Positions 14,652 to 23,594 of a stretch of 64,000 bases of DNA are shown here, piece by piece. Numbering within the stretch: position 1 is the stretch's first letter; the number at the start of each line of letters is the position of its first letter. The stretch spans positions 113,958-177,957 of the forward strand of contig JAEMRT010000001.1 in the NCBI GenBank assembly GCA_016463225.1. The letters are read 5' to 3'. Both the position numbers and the translations under genes were made by a program. This stretch comes from Sphingopyxis sp. Lineage in GTDB: Bacteria > Pseudomonadota > Alphaproteobacteria > Sphingomonadales > Sphingomonadaceae. Under the pieces are notes generated by a model. That model searched no databases, was not told the DNA's origin, and saw only the letters and a list, made by a program, of their open reading frames with translations.

Positions 14652-16052
14652 CTAGGCAAGCTTGTCGAGCGGAGCTTGTTGAGCCGCGTCGCCGGCGGCC
14701 TCGTCGGCAAACAACGACCCGAGTTCGCCCGTCACGCGCGCCTTGCGGCCATAGACGAACTCGAACAGTGGCCCCGCCATCACCGTCGTGACGATAGCCA
14801 TCAGCACCATCATCGCGAACAGCGTCGGGCCGATGATGCCCTTTTGCAGCCCGATATTGATGATGATCAATTCCATCAGCCCGCGTGCATTCATCAGCGC
14901 GCCGATCCCCAGCGCGGTCCGGTTATTCTCGCCGGCCAGCCGTGCCGCGAGCCAGCAGGCCCCGAACTTCGCCGCGATCGAGACGAGCAGGATGCCAAGC
15001 GCGACGGCGAGCAATTGCCAATTGTTAACCATGTCGAGGCGCGTGTTGAGTCCCGAATAAGTGAAAAACATCGGCAAGAGCAGCACGACCGTCAAAGGCT
15101 CGATCTTCCGCCGGATCTCCTCGGTGAGCAGGCCGCGCGGCATGCAGACGCCGAGCAGGAAGCCGCCGAACACGGCATGGATGCCCACCGCGTCCATGAC
15201 GAACGCCGACAGCGCATAGAGGATCAGCACGACCGCGAAGAGCGTATGCGTCATTTCGCCCTTCGCCTCGACCGCGCTGCCGAGCGGCACGAGCAGCCGC
15301 CGCCCGGCGAGCAGCATGAAGGCCACATAGGCCCCGCCCCCGACGATCGCGATCAGCGCGACACCGGGACCGCCGCCGAAGGTCGCGAGCACGATCGCGA
15401 GAACGCACCACGATACGGCGTCATCGAACGCGCCCGCGGTCAGCGACAGCGTACCGAGCGAGGTGTCGGCAAGGCCGCGCTCGTTGATGATCCGCGCGAG
15501 CATCGGAAAGGCGGTGAGCGCGATGCACGCGCCCATGAACAGCGTCGCGTTCATTTGCCCGACCCCCGGCGTGAAGAGGCCGGGAATGGTCAGCAGATAG
15601 GGCGTGATCGCGAGCGCGAAAAGGAAGGGCACAATGATCCCCGCCGCCGATACGCCGGCAGCGCTCTTTGCCTTCGACTGGAAATGATCGAGGCGGAGCG
15701 TCGTGCCGACGAGGAACATGTAGAGCCCAACGCCGAACTGCGCGCCGACGTATAGGACGTTGCGCGTCTCTTTCGGAAAGAGCGCCGCCTGGAAATCGGG
15801 GAAGAACAGCCCGAACAACGACGGGCCAAGGATGACGCCGGCGATCATCTCGCCAACAACCTGCGGCTGGCCGAACCATTTCTTCGCGGCCCATCCGGTT
15901 ATCCGGCAGACGATCAGGATCGCCGCGATCTGCATGAAGAAATGGATGCTGTAGTCGGTCGGTGTATAGCTTTGCGCCGATTGCACCGCGGGGCCGTGCG
16001 GGTCGAGCAACCCTCCGATCGTCCGCATCAGATCATCCATCATGTCAGACAT
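14652..16052 (-). CDS. CPA2-family cation:proton antiporter
   Basis: This 466-residue inner-membrane protein has about 12 hydrophobic segments typical of Kef/NapA-type Na+(K+)/H+ exchangers. GEMIAGVILGPSLFG early in the protein and the paired acidic residues in LTAGAFDDAVSWCVLA are characteristic; the second Asp is the expected ion-binding residue. A regulatory RCK domain is absent. It starts nine bases after the sugar transporter stop with GAGGA as ribosome site, so it is the last gene of the carbohydrate operon. Its substrate cannot be read from the sequence. Confidence 0.85.
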   Translation of the reverse strand: MSDMMDDLMRTIGGLLDPHGPAVQSAQSYTPTDYSIHFFMQIAAILIVCRITGWAAKKWFGQPQVVGEMIAGVILGPSLFGLFFPDFQAALFPKETRNVLYVGAQFGVGLYMFLVGTTLRLDHFQSKAKSAAGVSAAGIIVPFLFALAITPYLLTIPGLFTPGVGQMNATLFMGACIALTAFPMLARIINERGLADTSLGTLSLTAGAFDDAVSWCVLAIVLATFGGGPGVALIAIVGGGAYVAFMLLAGRRLLVPLGSAVEAKGEMTHTLFAVVLILYALSAFVMDAVGIHAVFGGFLLGVCMPRGLLTEEIRRKIEPLTVVLLLPMFFTYSGLNTRLDMVNNWQLLAVALGILLVSIAAKFGACWLAARLAGENNRTALGIGALMNARGLMELIIINIGLQKGIIGPTLFAMMVLMAIVTTVMAGPLFEFVYGRKARVTGELGSLFADEAAGDAAQQAPLDKLA

Positions 16053-16061
16053 ACCATATCC

Positions 16062-17354
16062 TCAGGCGGCCGGGCGCCGCGCATAATAGCCGAAACCCGC
16101 AATCACCGCATAGCAGGCGGCGGGCAGCAATAGCGCCAGACCAAGGCTGCCGGTCAGGTCGGCCACCGCGCCCGTCGCCAGCGGGACGACCGCGCCGCCG
16201 AAGATCGCGACGTTGATGATTCCCGATCCGTCAGCGGCCCGGCTGCCGAGCCTCTCGCTCGCGAGGCTGAAGATCGTGGGAAACATGATCGCATTCATCA
16301 GGCCGATCGCCAGCAGGCTCCAGCCCGACATATTGCCCGCCGTGTTCGTGGAGATCAGGATCAGTGCGATCGCGCCGACCGCGACGCAGGCGAGCAGCTT
16401 GCCCGGACTGGCGACGCGCATGAGGCCCGATCCGATGAAGCGGCCAACCATCGCGCCGCCCCAGTAAAGGCCGATCAATTTCCCGGCCGCCTGTTCCTCG
16501 AGGCCCATCACATGACCCTGCATCAGATAGTTGACGATCAGCGAGCCGATCGACACCTCGGCGCCGACATAAAGGAAGATGCACAGCGCCCCGAAACCGA
16601 AGCGCGGCCGCTTGAGGAGGTCGAAGCCCGCCAGACCCACGCTCGCTTCGTGCTTCTCGCCCTTCAGTCGGTCGCGGAACAGCCAGACCGCCGCCGCGAC
16701 GATCGCCAACGCGACCGCAATCCCCAGATAGCCATGGACGATCGCCTGGCTTTCGGCAGTGCGATAGGCGTCGAGCTCGGCGCCGGACAATTGATCGGCG
16801 GTCACCGCGGCAAGACTGCCGAGAATCAGCGCCGAGCCCGCGATCGGAAAGATCGTGGTACCAAGCGAGTTGAACGCCTGCGCAAAGGTCAGGCGGCTGT
16901 GCGTCGTCTCGGGCTTGCCGAGCAACGAGATCAGCGGGTTGGCGACGACCTGGACGATCACGACGCCGCTCGCGAGCACGAAGAGCGCGAGCAGGAACAG
17001 GCCATAGGTCGCGGTCTGCGAGGCCGGAATGAAGAGCAGGCAGCCGACCATCATCGTGAGCAGGCCCGCGACCGCGCCGCGCATATAGCCGATCTTCTTG
17101 ACCAGCTTCGCGCCGGGAATGCCGATCAGCAGATAGGCGGTGAAGAAGCAGAACTGCACCAGCATCGCCTGGGTGTAGTTGAGCGTGAAAAGCTCCTTCA
17201 GCTTCGGGATGATCACATCGTTAAGCGAGGTTATGCCGCCGAAGATGAAGAAAAGACCCATGACGAAAAGGCGCAGTTCGGGCGCATCGACATGCTCGCC
17301 TGCGCCTACTGCCGCGACTTCGTCTGTTCTGGTTATATTCGCCACAACGGCCAC
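16062..17354 (-). CDS. FucP-type sugar MFS transporter
   Basis: This 430-residue transporter resembles the fucose/glucose-galactose:H+ symporters of the FHS family. Recognisable stretches are GLFFIFGGITSLNDVIIPKL in TM1 and FAQAFNSLGTTIFPIAGS, plus NPLISLLG. GTG 17354 is chosen because GGAGGG lies eight bases upstream; a longer TTG start would read into the GH97 gene. The 12-bp palindrome GAGACGCGTCTC (17372-17383) lies just before the ribosome site. Next to GH97 it probably imports the released monosaccharide. Confidence 0.87.
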   Translation of the reverse strand: MAVVANITRTDEVAAVGAGEHVDAPELRLFVMGLFFIFGGITSLNDVIIPKLKELFTLNYTQAMLVQFCFFTAYLLIGIPGAKLVKKIGYMRGAVAGLLTMMVGCLLFIPASQTATYGLFLLALFVLASGVVIVQVVANPLISLLGKPETTHSRLTFAQAFNSLGTTIFPIAGSALILGSLAAVTADQLSGAELDAYRTAESQAIVHGYLGIAVALAIVAAAVWLFRDRLKGEKHEASVGLAGFDLLKRPRFGFGALCIFLYVGAEVSIGSLIVNYLMQGHVMGLEEQAAGKLIGLYWGGAMVGRFIGSGLMRVASPGKLLACVAVGAIALILISTNTAGNMSGWSLLAIGLMNAIMFPTIFSLASERLGSRAADGSGIINVAIFGGAVVPLATGAVADLTGSLGLALLLPAACYAVIAGFGYYARRPAA

Positions 17355-17397
17355 CTGTCTCTCCCTCCTCTGAGACGCGTCTCGCGGTAAGACGCCC

Positions 17398-19431
17398 TCA
17401 TTCTCCAAGCCGTCGGAAGCGGATCGCGGCGCCGCCACCCGGCGCAAGCGCCAACGTCAGGCTGTCGGCGCGCGTCACGACGCGCTTGCTGATTGCGAGC
17501 ACTTCGGGGTTGGTGCGATAGTCCGCACCCGCCCCGTCGGCGTAAATATGGGCCTCATAGCGCTTTCCCGGCTCGAGGAAGTCCAGCGGCTGCTTCAGAG
17601 TCCGCGCGTCTTCATCGGTAATCGCACCGAGATACCAATCCCCCTTGCCGCGCTGTTGCCGTGCGACGACAACATAATCGCCGATTATGCCCTGCAAGGT
17701 TTTCGACGTCTCCCAATCGGTGGGTACGTCGCGGATGAACTGGAACGCGTCGGGCCGGGCCTCGTAATTTTCAGGAAGATCGGCTGCCATCTGGATCGGC
17801 GAATAAACTACGACATATTCGGCGAGCTGTGTCGCAAGCGTCGACTGGACACGGCGCGTCAGTTCCTTGCCGCCGCGCGAAATGTCGAAAATCCCGGGCG
17901 TGAAATCCATCGGCCCGGCGAGCAGCCGCGTGAAGGGCAGGATCGTCATATGCTCGGGCGGATTGGTCGGATTGCCCCACGCGTTGAACTCCTGCCCGCG
18001 CGCGCCCTCTCGACTGACCCAGTTCGGCCAGGTGCGGCGTAGTCCCGTGTCTTTGACCGGCTCGTGCGTGTTGATGGCGATGTGAAGCTTCGCCGCACGT
18101 TTCACGACGTCGAGATGATGGTCGACCGCATATTGGCCCGCGAACCACTGCAGGCCGCCGTCGCCATCCACGATCGTGCCGCTGTGGCGGACATAGCCTG
18201 TCTTGATCAGCGAGACGCCATTGTCGGCATAAAGCTTCAGCCCGGCATCGAGTTGGCGCGCATAATTTTCGATCGCACCGCCAGTCTCGTGATGGCCGAT
18301 CAGTTTCACGCCCTTGGACTTGCCGTAACGCGCGATCTCCGGAAGGTCGAAGTCGGGATAGGCCTCGGTGAAGCTGAACTTGTCGCCATTGGCGATCCAG
18401 TCGCCGTCCCAGCCCTTGTTCCACCCTTCGACCAGCACCCCGTCGAAGCCATATTTTGCCGCGAAGTCGATATAGCGTTTTACATTGGCGGTGTTCGCGC
18501 CGTGCGTCGGCCCGCTGCCCCAGGTCGATTTCTCGAGGTGCATTTCCCACCAGATGCCGACATATTTGCCCGGCTTGAACCATTTTCCGATGTCGGGGAG
18601 CCTGCTTGGCTCGTTGAGATTGAGCGTGATCCGGCTGTCTGCGAGCGCGCCGGGGCTGTCGCCGACGAGTACCGTCCGCCACGGAGTCGTGAACGACCCT
18701 GTCTTCTTTGCGAGCGCCCCGTCGGGCCACGGCATCAGCCACGCGCTGTAGGTGCCGGCACCATTGCCCTCGAGCAGCATCGACGGAAAATCCACCAGCG
18801 CGGCCTCGTGAAAGCTCAGATACAGTCCGTTTTCGCCTTTCAGCGTCAACGGCGTTTCGGCGAGAGTAATCCGCCGCGCGTCGGTCTGCTTGTAGAGATA
18901 TTCGTCGCGTTCCTGCCCCAGACCTTCGTACCACCACGCCTGATAGGGGCCGGCAGTACGGAACTGGGTATGGTCGGCGCTCACAGCCACCGCCTGCCCC
19001 GCTGGAATACCCGCATAGTCGTAGCGAAAGCCGAACCCGTCGTCGAACAGGCGGAATGTCACGCCGACCGCCTTGTTGAGCGTGGTGTCGCCCGATAGCG
19101 TCACCTTGAGCTCGCTGTGGTTGTCGCGGATCAGCCGCTGTTCACCCCACGGCTGCTCCCAGATGGTGTCCGACGCCGCGCGCTTCGCGTTGCCGAGGCC
19201 TGTGAAGCGCGGATCGGCTTCCCCCTCGAAGCTCAGCCCCAGCCGCGACGGGGCGATTACCGTGACGGCGCCGCGCCTGACCTCGTACCGCGCCTCGCCG
19301 CCTTCGACCGAAACGCACAGCTCCAATATCTTTCCCGGCGACTGGGCACATTCGCGCGCTGCCGCAGGCGATGCGATCGCCAACGCCGACAGGCCGAGCA
19401 ACAGGGAAAACTTCAGGTTCATGAGTGTCAT
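17398..19431 (-). CDS. Glycoside hydrolase family 97 protein
   Basis: GH97 enzymes are exo-acting alpha-glucosidases or alpha-galactosidases in the periplasm. The 677-residue protein has a signal peptide (LLLGLSALAIASPAAA), an N-terminal beta-sandwich, and a TIM-barrel with YVGIWWEMHLEKSTWG, FDGVLVEGWNKGWDGDW, LIGHHETGGAIENY and SLIKTGYV, all typical of the family. It uses Glu residues as acid and, in the inverting branch, as base; I cannot tell the mechanism branch with certainty. Start ATG 19431 or 19422; neither has a strong ribosome site. Much longer frames upstream are spurious. It lies between the cupin-like and FucP genes. Confidence 0.9.
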   Translation of the reverse strand: MTLMNLKFSLLLGLSALAIASPAAARECAQSPGKILELCVSVEGGEARYEVRRGAVTVIAPSRLGLSFEGEADPRFTGLGNAKRAASDTIWEQPWGEQRLIRDNHSELKVTLSGDTTLNKAVGVTFRLFDDGFGFRYDYAGIPAGQAVAVSADHTQFRTAGPYQAWWYEGLGQERDEYLYKQTDARRITLAETPLTLKGENGLYLSFHEAALVDFPSMLLEGNGAGTYSAWLMPWPDGALAKKTGSFTTPWRTVLVGDSPGALADSRITLNLNEPSRLPDIGKWFKPGKYVGIWWEMHLEKSTWGSGPTHGANTANVKRYIDFAAKYGFDGVLVEGWNKGWDGDWIANGDKFSFTEAYPDFDLPEIARYGKSKGVKLIGHHETGGAIENYARQLDAGLKLYADNGVSLIKTGYVRHSGTIVDGDGGLQWFAGQYAVDHHLDVVKRAAKLHIAINTHEPVKDTGLRRTWPNWVSREGARGQEFNAWGNPTNPPEHMTILPFTRLLAGPMDFTPGIFDISRGGKELTRRVQSTLATQLAEYVVVYSPIQMAADLPENYEARPDAFQFIRDVPTDWETSKTLQGIIGDYVVVARQQRGKGDWYLGAITDEDARTLKQPLDFLEPGKRYEAHIYADGAGADYRTNPEVLAISKRVVTRADSLTLALAPGGGAAIRFRRLGE

Positions 19432-19451
19432 TCTTTCGAGGGAAGGCAGAG

Positions 19452-20498
19452 TCATTTCTGGAAGGCAGCGAGCAATTGCCGGAGAAGCGCGGTGCGCTCG
19501 TCGGCGCGTAGATCGCCGAGCGCGCCGCGGAGCGCCGCGGGAATGTGCCCCGCCGACACCTCGGCATCGCTGAACACATGCGTTTCGAACATTGCATGCC
19601 AATAAGCCCTCTCGCCCGGCGGCAGCCGCTTGAGCGCGAGCAGCGCCGCGAGGAAGAGGTCGTTCGGCTTTTCGATCCCCTGCGCGGTGTCGCCCCACCA
19701 GTAATTGACCATCGCATTATAGGGATCGAGCGAGGCGACATGGTGCCACCAATATTTGGGAATGAAGATCGCATCGCCGGGTTCGAGCAGCGCGACCCGC
19801 GCCGATGCCATCGCCTCGCGAAAAAGCGGAAAGCGATCATGGTCGGGATTTTCGGGATCGACGAGCGACAGCGGCGGCGGATTGTCGAGCGGGCCGATAT
19901 ATAGGTTTGCGACCTGGTCGGGCGGGAACAGCGTGAAGCGCCGGCGCCCCGCGATCACGCACGCCAGATTATGGTCGCGGTCGTTATGCGTCTGCGTCTT
20001 CACCCCGCCGCCGAGCCAGAGCTTCGGGCCGACCTCTGGGGGCAACAGCGGCATCGGGTTCTGGCGCACGAATTCCGCCAAGGCGTCGGCGAGCGGCAGC
20101 ATCTGGATGGCGACCGTCGGCGCATTCTCCTGCCCGATCAGCCCTTCGATCCGCGCCAGCGTCTCGCGCAGCGGCGCGCTCCGCTTGGTGAAGGTGAACT
20201 CGCGCATGTCGGCGCGATAGGCGAAACGTCCGCCGGCGCGCGCGGGCGCTTCCATCACCGGCACCGCTGCGCCGCGATCCATGCCCGCAAGATAGGCGTT
20301 TAGGCGGCCGGGCGACTGCCGCCCGGCCGCCAGTGCGACCCAGTCGTCGAACAACCCCTTGATGACGACAGGCGTTTCGGACGCGACAAGCGCGGCAAAA
20401 TCGGCAGGCGCAGGCGCACTGCGCGCTGCGACACGCGGCAATGTGTCGAGCGGCGACGGACGAACCGCAGCAACACCGAGGCGCGCGGGCTCAGCCAT
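19452..20498 (-). CDS. Cupin-like/JmjC-type protein
   Basis: This 348-residue protein resembles the cupin_8/JmjC-like group found beside tryptophan-halogenase genes in sphingomonads and Caulobacter. Motifs are TQTHNDRDHNLACVIAG (His-x-Asp iron-ligand type motif), RRFTLFPPDQ, and LEPGDAIFIPKYWWHHV with the distal histidine. It could be an Fe(II)/2-oxoglutarate oxygenase. ATG 20498 overlaps the upstream halogenase-like gene by eight bases. Role in the carbohydrate locus is unknown. Confidence 0.82.
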   Translation of the reverse strand: MAEPARLGVAAVRPSPLDTLPRVAARSAPAPADFAALVASETPVVIKGLFDDWVALAAGRQSPGRLNAYLAGMDRGAAVPVMEAPARAGGRFAYRADMREFTFTKRSAPLRETLARIEGLIGQENAPTVAIQMLPLADALAEFVRQNPMPLLPPEVGPKLWLGGGVKTQTHNDRDHNLACVIAGRRRFTLFPPDQVANLYIGPLDNPPPLSLVDPENPDHDRFPLFREAMASARVALLEPGDAIFIPKYWWHHVASLDPYNAMVNYWWGDTAQGIEKPNDLFLAALLALKRLPPGERAYWHAMFETHVFSDAEVSAGHIPAALRGALGDLRADERTALLRQLLAAFQK

Positions 20499-21975
20499 GC
20501 GGGCGTTGCACGATGCGCGCGAGATAGGCGTCGTGCGTCGGCTGGCGCAGCACCTGTTCGCGCACGAAACCCAGCATCTTGCGGAAATGGACCGTCGCCT
20601 CGTCGGGCGACACGCGGTCGACCGCGGGGCGCCAGCTTGCGGGGACGATGCCATGCCCGGTGAACAGCGCGCGCCAGCTGTCGGGCGGCAGGCTTTCGTC
20701 TTCCATCGGCGCGAGCTCGCCGCGCGCCCGAAAGAAATCGATCATATGGGCGAGTTCGTCCGAAACCGGCAGCGCCCGCGCCGCACCCCAAAAGGGACCG
20801 GCGTAGTTTTGCAGCGCATAGTGTGCAGCCTGGAAATCGGCGACGCGCGCGAAATGCGAGCGCATGATCCGGTTATACTCGGCGCGCCGCGCCGCATAGC
20901 TGACGCCCTCGGCCGGATAGACGCCCAGCAGGTGGACGATGCCGAGTTGCAGTCCGTGCAGCCCCAGGCCGTGGATGGGGTCGAACGAACAGGCCGCCTC
21001 GCCAAGGCCGATGACATTGCCCGCCCACGGCGCGCTTGCCACACCGGGCGCCAGCGTGCGGATTTTCACAGCGTCGAGGGCCAGACCGCTCGCCGTCGCT
21101 GCGGCTTGCAGCGCCGCATCGTCGCTCGTCGCGGCGCTCGAAAAGACATGCGCGACATGCGTGTGGGTCAGGCTGGGAAACAGGCCGGTCCAACCGTCCG
21201 TGCCCGCGCGGATTTCGGCATAGACGGGCAGCGCAGCAAAGCGCGGGGCCAGCGCGGTCAGCATCCGGTCACCCGGCATCGCCCATGCTTCGAACGCGCC
21301 GCCGGTTGCCTCGCGCAGCAGGCCTTCGCGCGTCAGATCGGCAAACAAGGCGCCTCCCACCCGGAGGCCGTCGTCGAGCAGCAGCGCGGCGATGCCATCA
21401 TCGCTGCGCTCGACCGCGGCTCCTCCGGTCTGGAAAATCTCGACCCCGAGGTGCGCCGCGATCGCCTTCAGGCTTTTCGCATAAGCGGCGGCGGGCAGAT
21501 GATAGCCATAGTCGCTCCGCCCATAGATCTCGCTATCCTCGTCGGGCAGGAACAGGCGGCCATTGTGCGCCGCGGTCGCGGTCAGCGAAAAATCGTCGAG
21601 CCCGACCCCGAGCCCGTGCTGACGCGCTTTCACCCAGTGCGGAAAGAAATCGCCGCCGTCGATGCCGGTACCGAACGCGCCATAGCTGTGGAGGAAAGGC
21701 GCTTGCGCTGCCCCGCTCGCGTCGACGAAATTCTGGCCGAGCGTGAAGGCGCCGCGCACGCCGCGCAGCAACGCCGCTTCGTCGATCCCGATCTGGTTGT
21801 GAAGCGCCTCGATCGCGGGGAGCGTCGCGTAGAGATCCGCCGGGCCATTTTCATCGGGCAACGCCACCGCCCGGACCGTCACCCCCGCCGGCGCCAGCGC
21901 ACGCCGCAGCGCCGCCGCCGCGAGCCACAGCGGCGCATCGCGGCCGAGCAAGGTGATGTTGCGCACGTCGCTCAT
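20491..21975 (-). CDS. Divergent tryptophan-halogenase-family protein, motifs degenerate
   Basis: This 494-residue paralogue of the neighbouring halogenase starts four bases inside it (ATGA). The Rossmann start is altered to NITLLGRDAPLWLAAA, without GxGxxG, and the halogenase WxWxIP signature is replaced by GWTGLFPS. Family features remain, such as GLGEAACSFDPIHGLGLHGL and RAEYNRIMRSHFARVADFQA. It probably does not halogenate and may not bind FAD normally; a partner or structural role for the adjacent intact enzyme is possible. Confidence 0.78.
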   Translation of the reverse strand: MSDVRNITLLGRDAPLWLAAAALRRALAPAGVTVRAVALPDENGPADLYATLPAIEALHNQIGIDEAALLRGVRGAFTLGQNFVDASGAAQAPFLHSYGAFGTGIDGGDFFPHWVKARQHGLGVGLDDFSLTATAAHNGRLFLPDEDSEIYGRSDYGYHLPAAAYAKSLKAIAAHLGVEIFQTGGAAVERSDDGIAALLLDDGLRVGGALFADLTREGLLREATGGAFEAWAMPGDRMLTALAPRFAALPVYAEIRAGTDGWTGLFPSLTHTHVAHVFSSAATSDDAALQAAATASGLALDAVKIRTLAPGVASAPWAGNVIGLGEAACSFDPIHGLGLHGLQLGIVHLLGVYPAEGVSYAARRAEYNRIMRSHFARVADFQAAHYALQNYAGPFWGAARALPVSDELAHMIDFFRARGELAPMEDESLPPDSWRALFTGHGIVPASWRPAVDRVSPDEATVHFRKMLGFVREQVLRQPTHDAYLARIVQRPHG

Positions 21976-23522
21976 GCCGCGTTCGCCGGAACGCCCGGCC
22001 GCGCCCTCGCCTCCGACGCGCAATAGCTTGCAAGGAACTCGGCGTGCGGCGTCATATCGGCCGCGTTGACCGCGATCCGTTCCGCCAGATCGTCGAGCCG
22101 CGCCTGCAAATCTGCCGCCGACAGGCGATGGGTTAGCGGGTTTGCCGCCGACGGCAGAACGCCCTGCCCCTCGAGCACCGACAGCCAGCTGTCGCGCGAG
22201 AAAAGGCCAAGCCGATATTCGGGCGCCGCCGCGCTCTCACGGAACAGCGCCATCTTGTGTGCAAGGCTGCCCGGCAGCGTCATATTGCGGACATGATCCC
22301 ACATCGGTTCGCCGACGCGCTCGTTGGCGGTGTAGTGGAGCACGAGGAAATCGCGCGTCCGGTCATAATGGGTTTCGAACAGCCGATTGAATTCGCGCAC
22401 CATCCGCGGATCGACCTTTTCGCCGCGCCGCGGGATCAGCCCGGCCAAGTCGATCGTCGCGGCCTGGATCAGGAAGATGCTCGTCGACTCCAGCGGCTCG
22501 AGGAATCCGCTCGCCAGCCCGACGGCGATGCAATTACCCGCCCAGCCCACTTGCCGGCGCCCCGCCTGAAAGCGGAGCAGGCGCGGTTCGTCGAGCGCTT
22601 CGCCGTCGATCGCGCCGAGCAATGTCTGCCGCGCTTCCTCCTCGCTGCAAAAGCGGCTCGAAAAGACATAGCCGTTTCCGGTCCGGTGCTGGAGCGGGAT
22701 GCGCCACGTCCACCCCCCCCTTTGCGCGGTCGCGCGCGTGTAAGGCGTCAGCGGCTCGACATTGGTGCAGGGCACCGCGAACGCGCGGTCGCACGGCAAC
22801 CACTCGCTCCAGTCGATCCATGGTACGCCCATCGTCTGCCCGAGCAGCAACGAGCGGAAGCCCGAGCAGTCGATGAAAAGGTCGCCCGAAATCTCGGCGC
22901 CCGAGGCGAGCGTCAGGCTTGCGACATCGCCGCTTTCGACGTCGCGGACGACATCGACGACCTTGCCCTCCATGCGCCGGATCCCGCGCGCGGTCGCCCA
23001 TTTGCGCAGATAAGCGGCGTAGAGCCCGGCATCGAAATGATAGGCATAGCTGTAGGTCGAGCGGATCGATTTCGGATCACTGTTCGGATGCTCGAAACCG
23101 TTCGCAAGCGCCGCGGCGACCGCGAAGCTGTAGTCCTGCAACGACCGGCTGTCGGTTCCCGCCAGCCGTGCGCGGGCCCAGTGATGCTGGAAATCGGCGT
23201 TCGTCCACCTGTCGCCGAAGGTCCCGAACGGATGGATATAACGCACGCCGGGGCGCAGCCAGTCGACGAACTCGATCCCCAGCTTGATGGTGCCGCCAGT
23301 CTCGCGCATGAACTCGGCTTCTTCGATGCCGATCATGTCGTTGAACGTCTTGATATGCGGCAGCGTCGCCTCGCCGACGCCGACCGTGGCGATCTCGTCG
23401 CTCTCGATCAATGTGATGTCGTAGTCGGCTGCGGCCAGAAGACCCGACAGCCCCGATGCGCACATCCAGCCCGCGGTGCCGCCACCCAATATGACGATTC
23501 GATAGGGCCTGTGCGTCGTCAT
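21972..23522 (-). CDS. Tryptophan-halogenase family flavoprotein
   Basis: This 516-residue FAD-dependent halogenase family member has GGGTAGW (residues 13-19) for FAD, GVGEATLPHIKTFNDMIGI including the lysine used by flavin halogenases, and the signature WTWRIP at 271-276, almost the same positions as in PrnA. The family is widespread in TonB-receptor carbohydrate loci, where the substrate is unknown and probably not free tryptophan. AAGGAG lies before ATG 23522. It is separated from the receptor gene by a GC-rich hairpin. Confidence 0.87.
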   Translation of the reverse strand: MTTHRPYRIVILGGGTAGWMCASGLSGLLAAADYDITLIESDEIATVGVGEATLPHIKTFNDMIGIEEAEFMRETGGTIKLGIEFVDWLRPGVRYIHPFGTFGDRWTNADFQHHWARARLAGTDSRSLQDYSFAVAAALANGFEHPNSDPKSIRSTYSYAYHFDAGLYAAYLRKWATARGIRRMEGKVVDVVRDVESGDVASLTLASGAEISGDLFIDCSGFRSLLLGQTMGVPWIDWSEWLPCDRAFAVPCTNVEPLTPYTRATAQRGGWTWRIPLQHRTGNGYVFSSRFCSEEEARQTLLGAIDGEALDEPRLLRFQAGRRQVGWAGNCIAVGLASGFLEPLESTSIFLIQAATIDLAGLIPRRGEKVDPRMVREFNRLFETHYDRTRDFLVLHYTANERVGEPMWDHVRNMTLPGSLAHKMALFRESAAAPEYRLGLFSRDSWLSVLEGQGVLPSAANPLTHRLSAADLQARLDDLAERIAVNAADMTPHAEFLASYCASEARARPGVPANAA

Positions 23523-23552
23523 GACCGGCTCCTTACTCCCTTTGAAAACGAA

Positions 23553-23583
23553 GACGCGGCCGCCGCAAGTGAACGGCCGCGTC
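23553..23583 (-). terminator. Hairpin between TonB receptor and halogenase genes
   Basis: On the reverse strand GACGCGGCCG and CGGCCGCGTC pair over 10 bp and are followed by TTCGTTTTC. It starts 12 bases after the receptor stop. It may end most receptor transcripts and lower expression of the downstream genes. Confidence 0.65.
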
Positions 23584-23594
23584 CCAGTGGAGGA

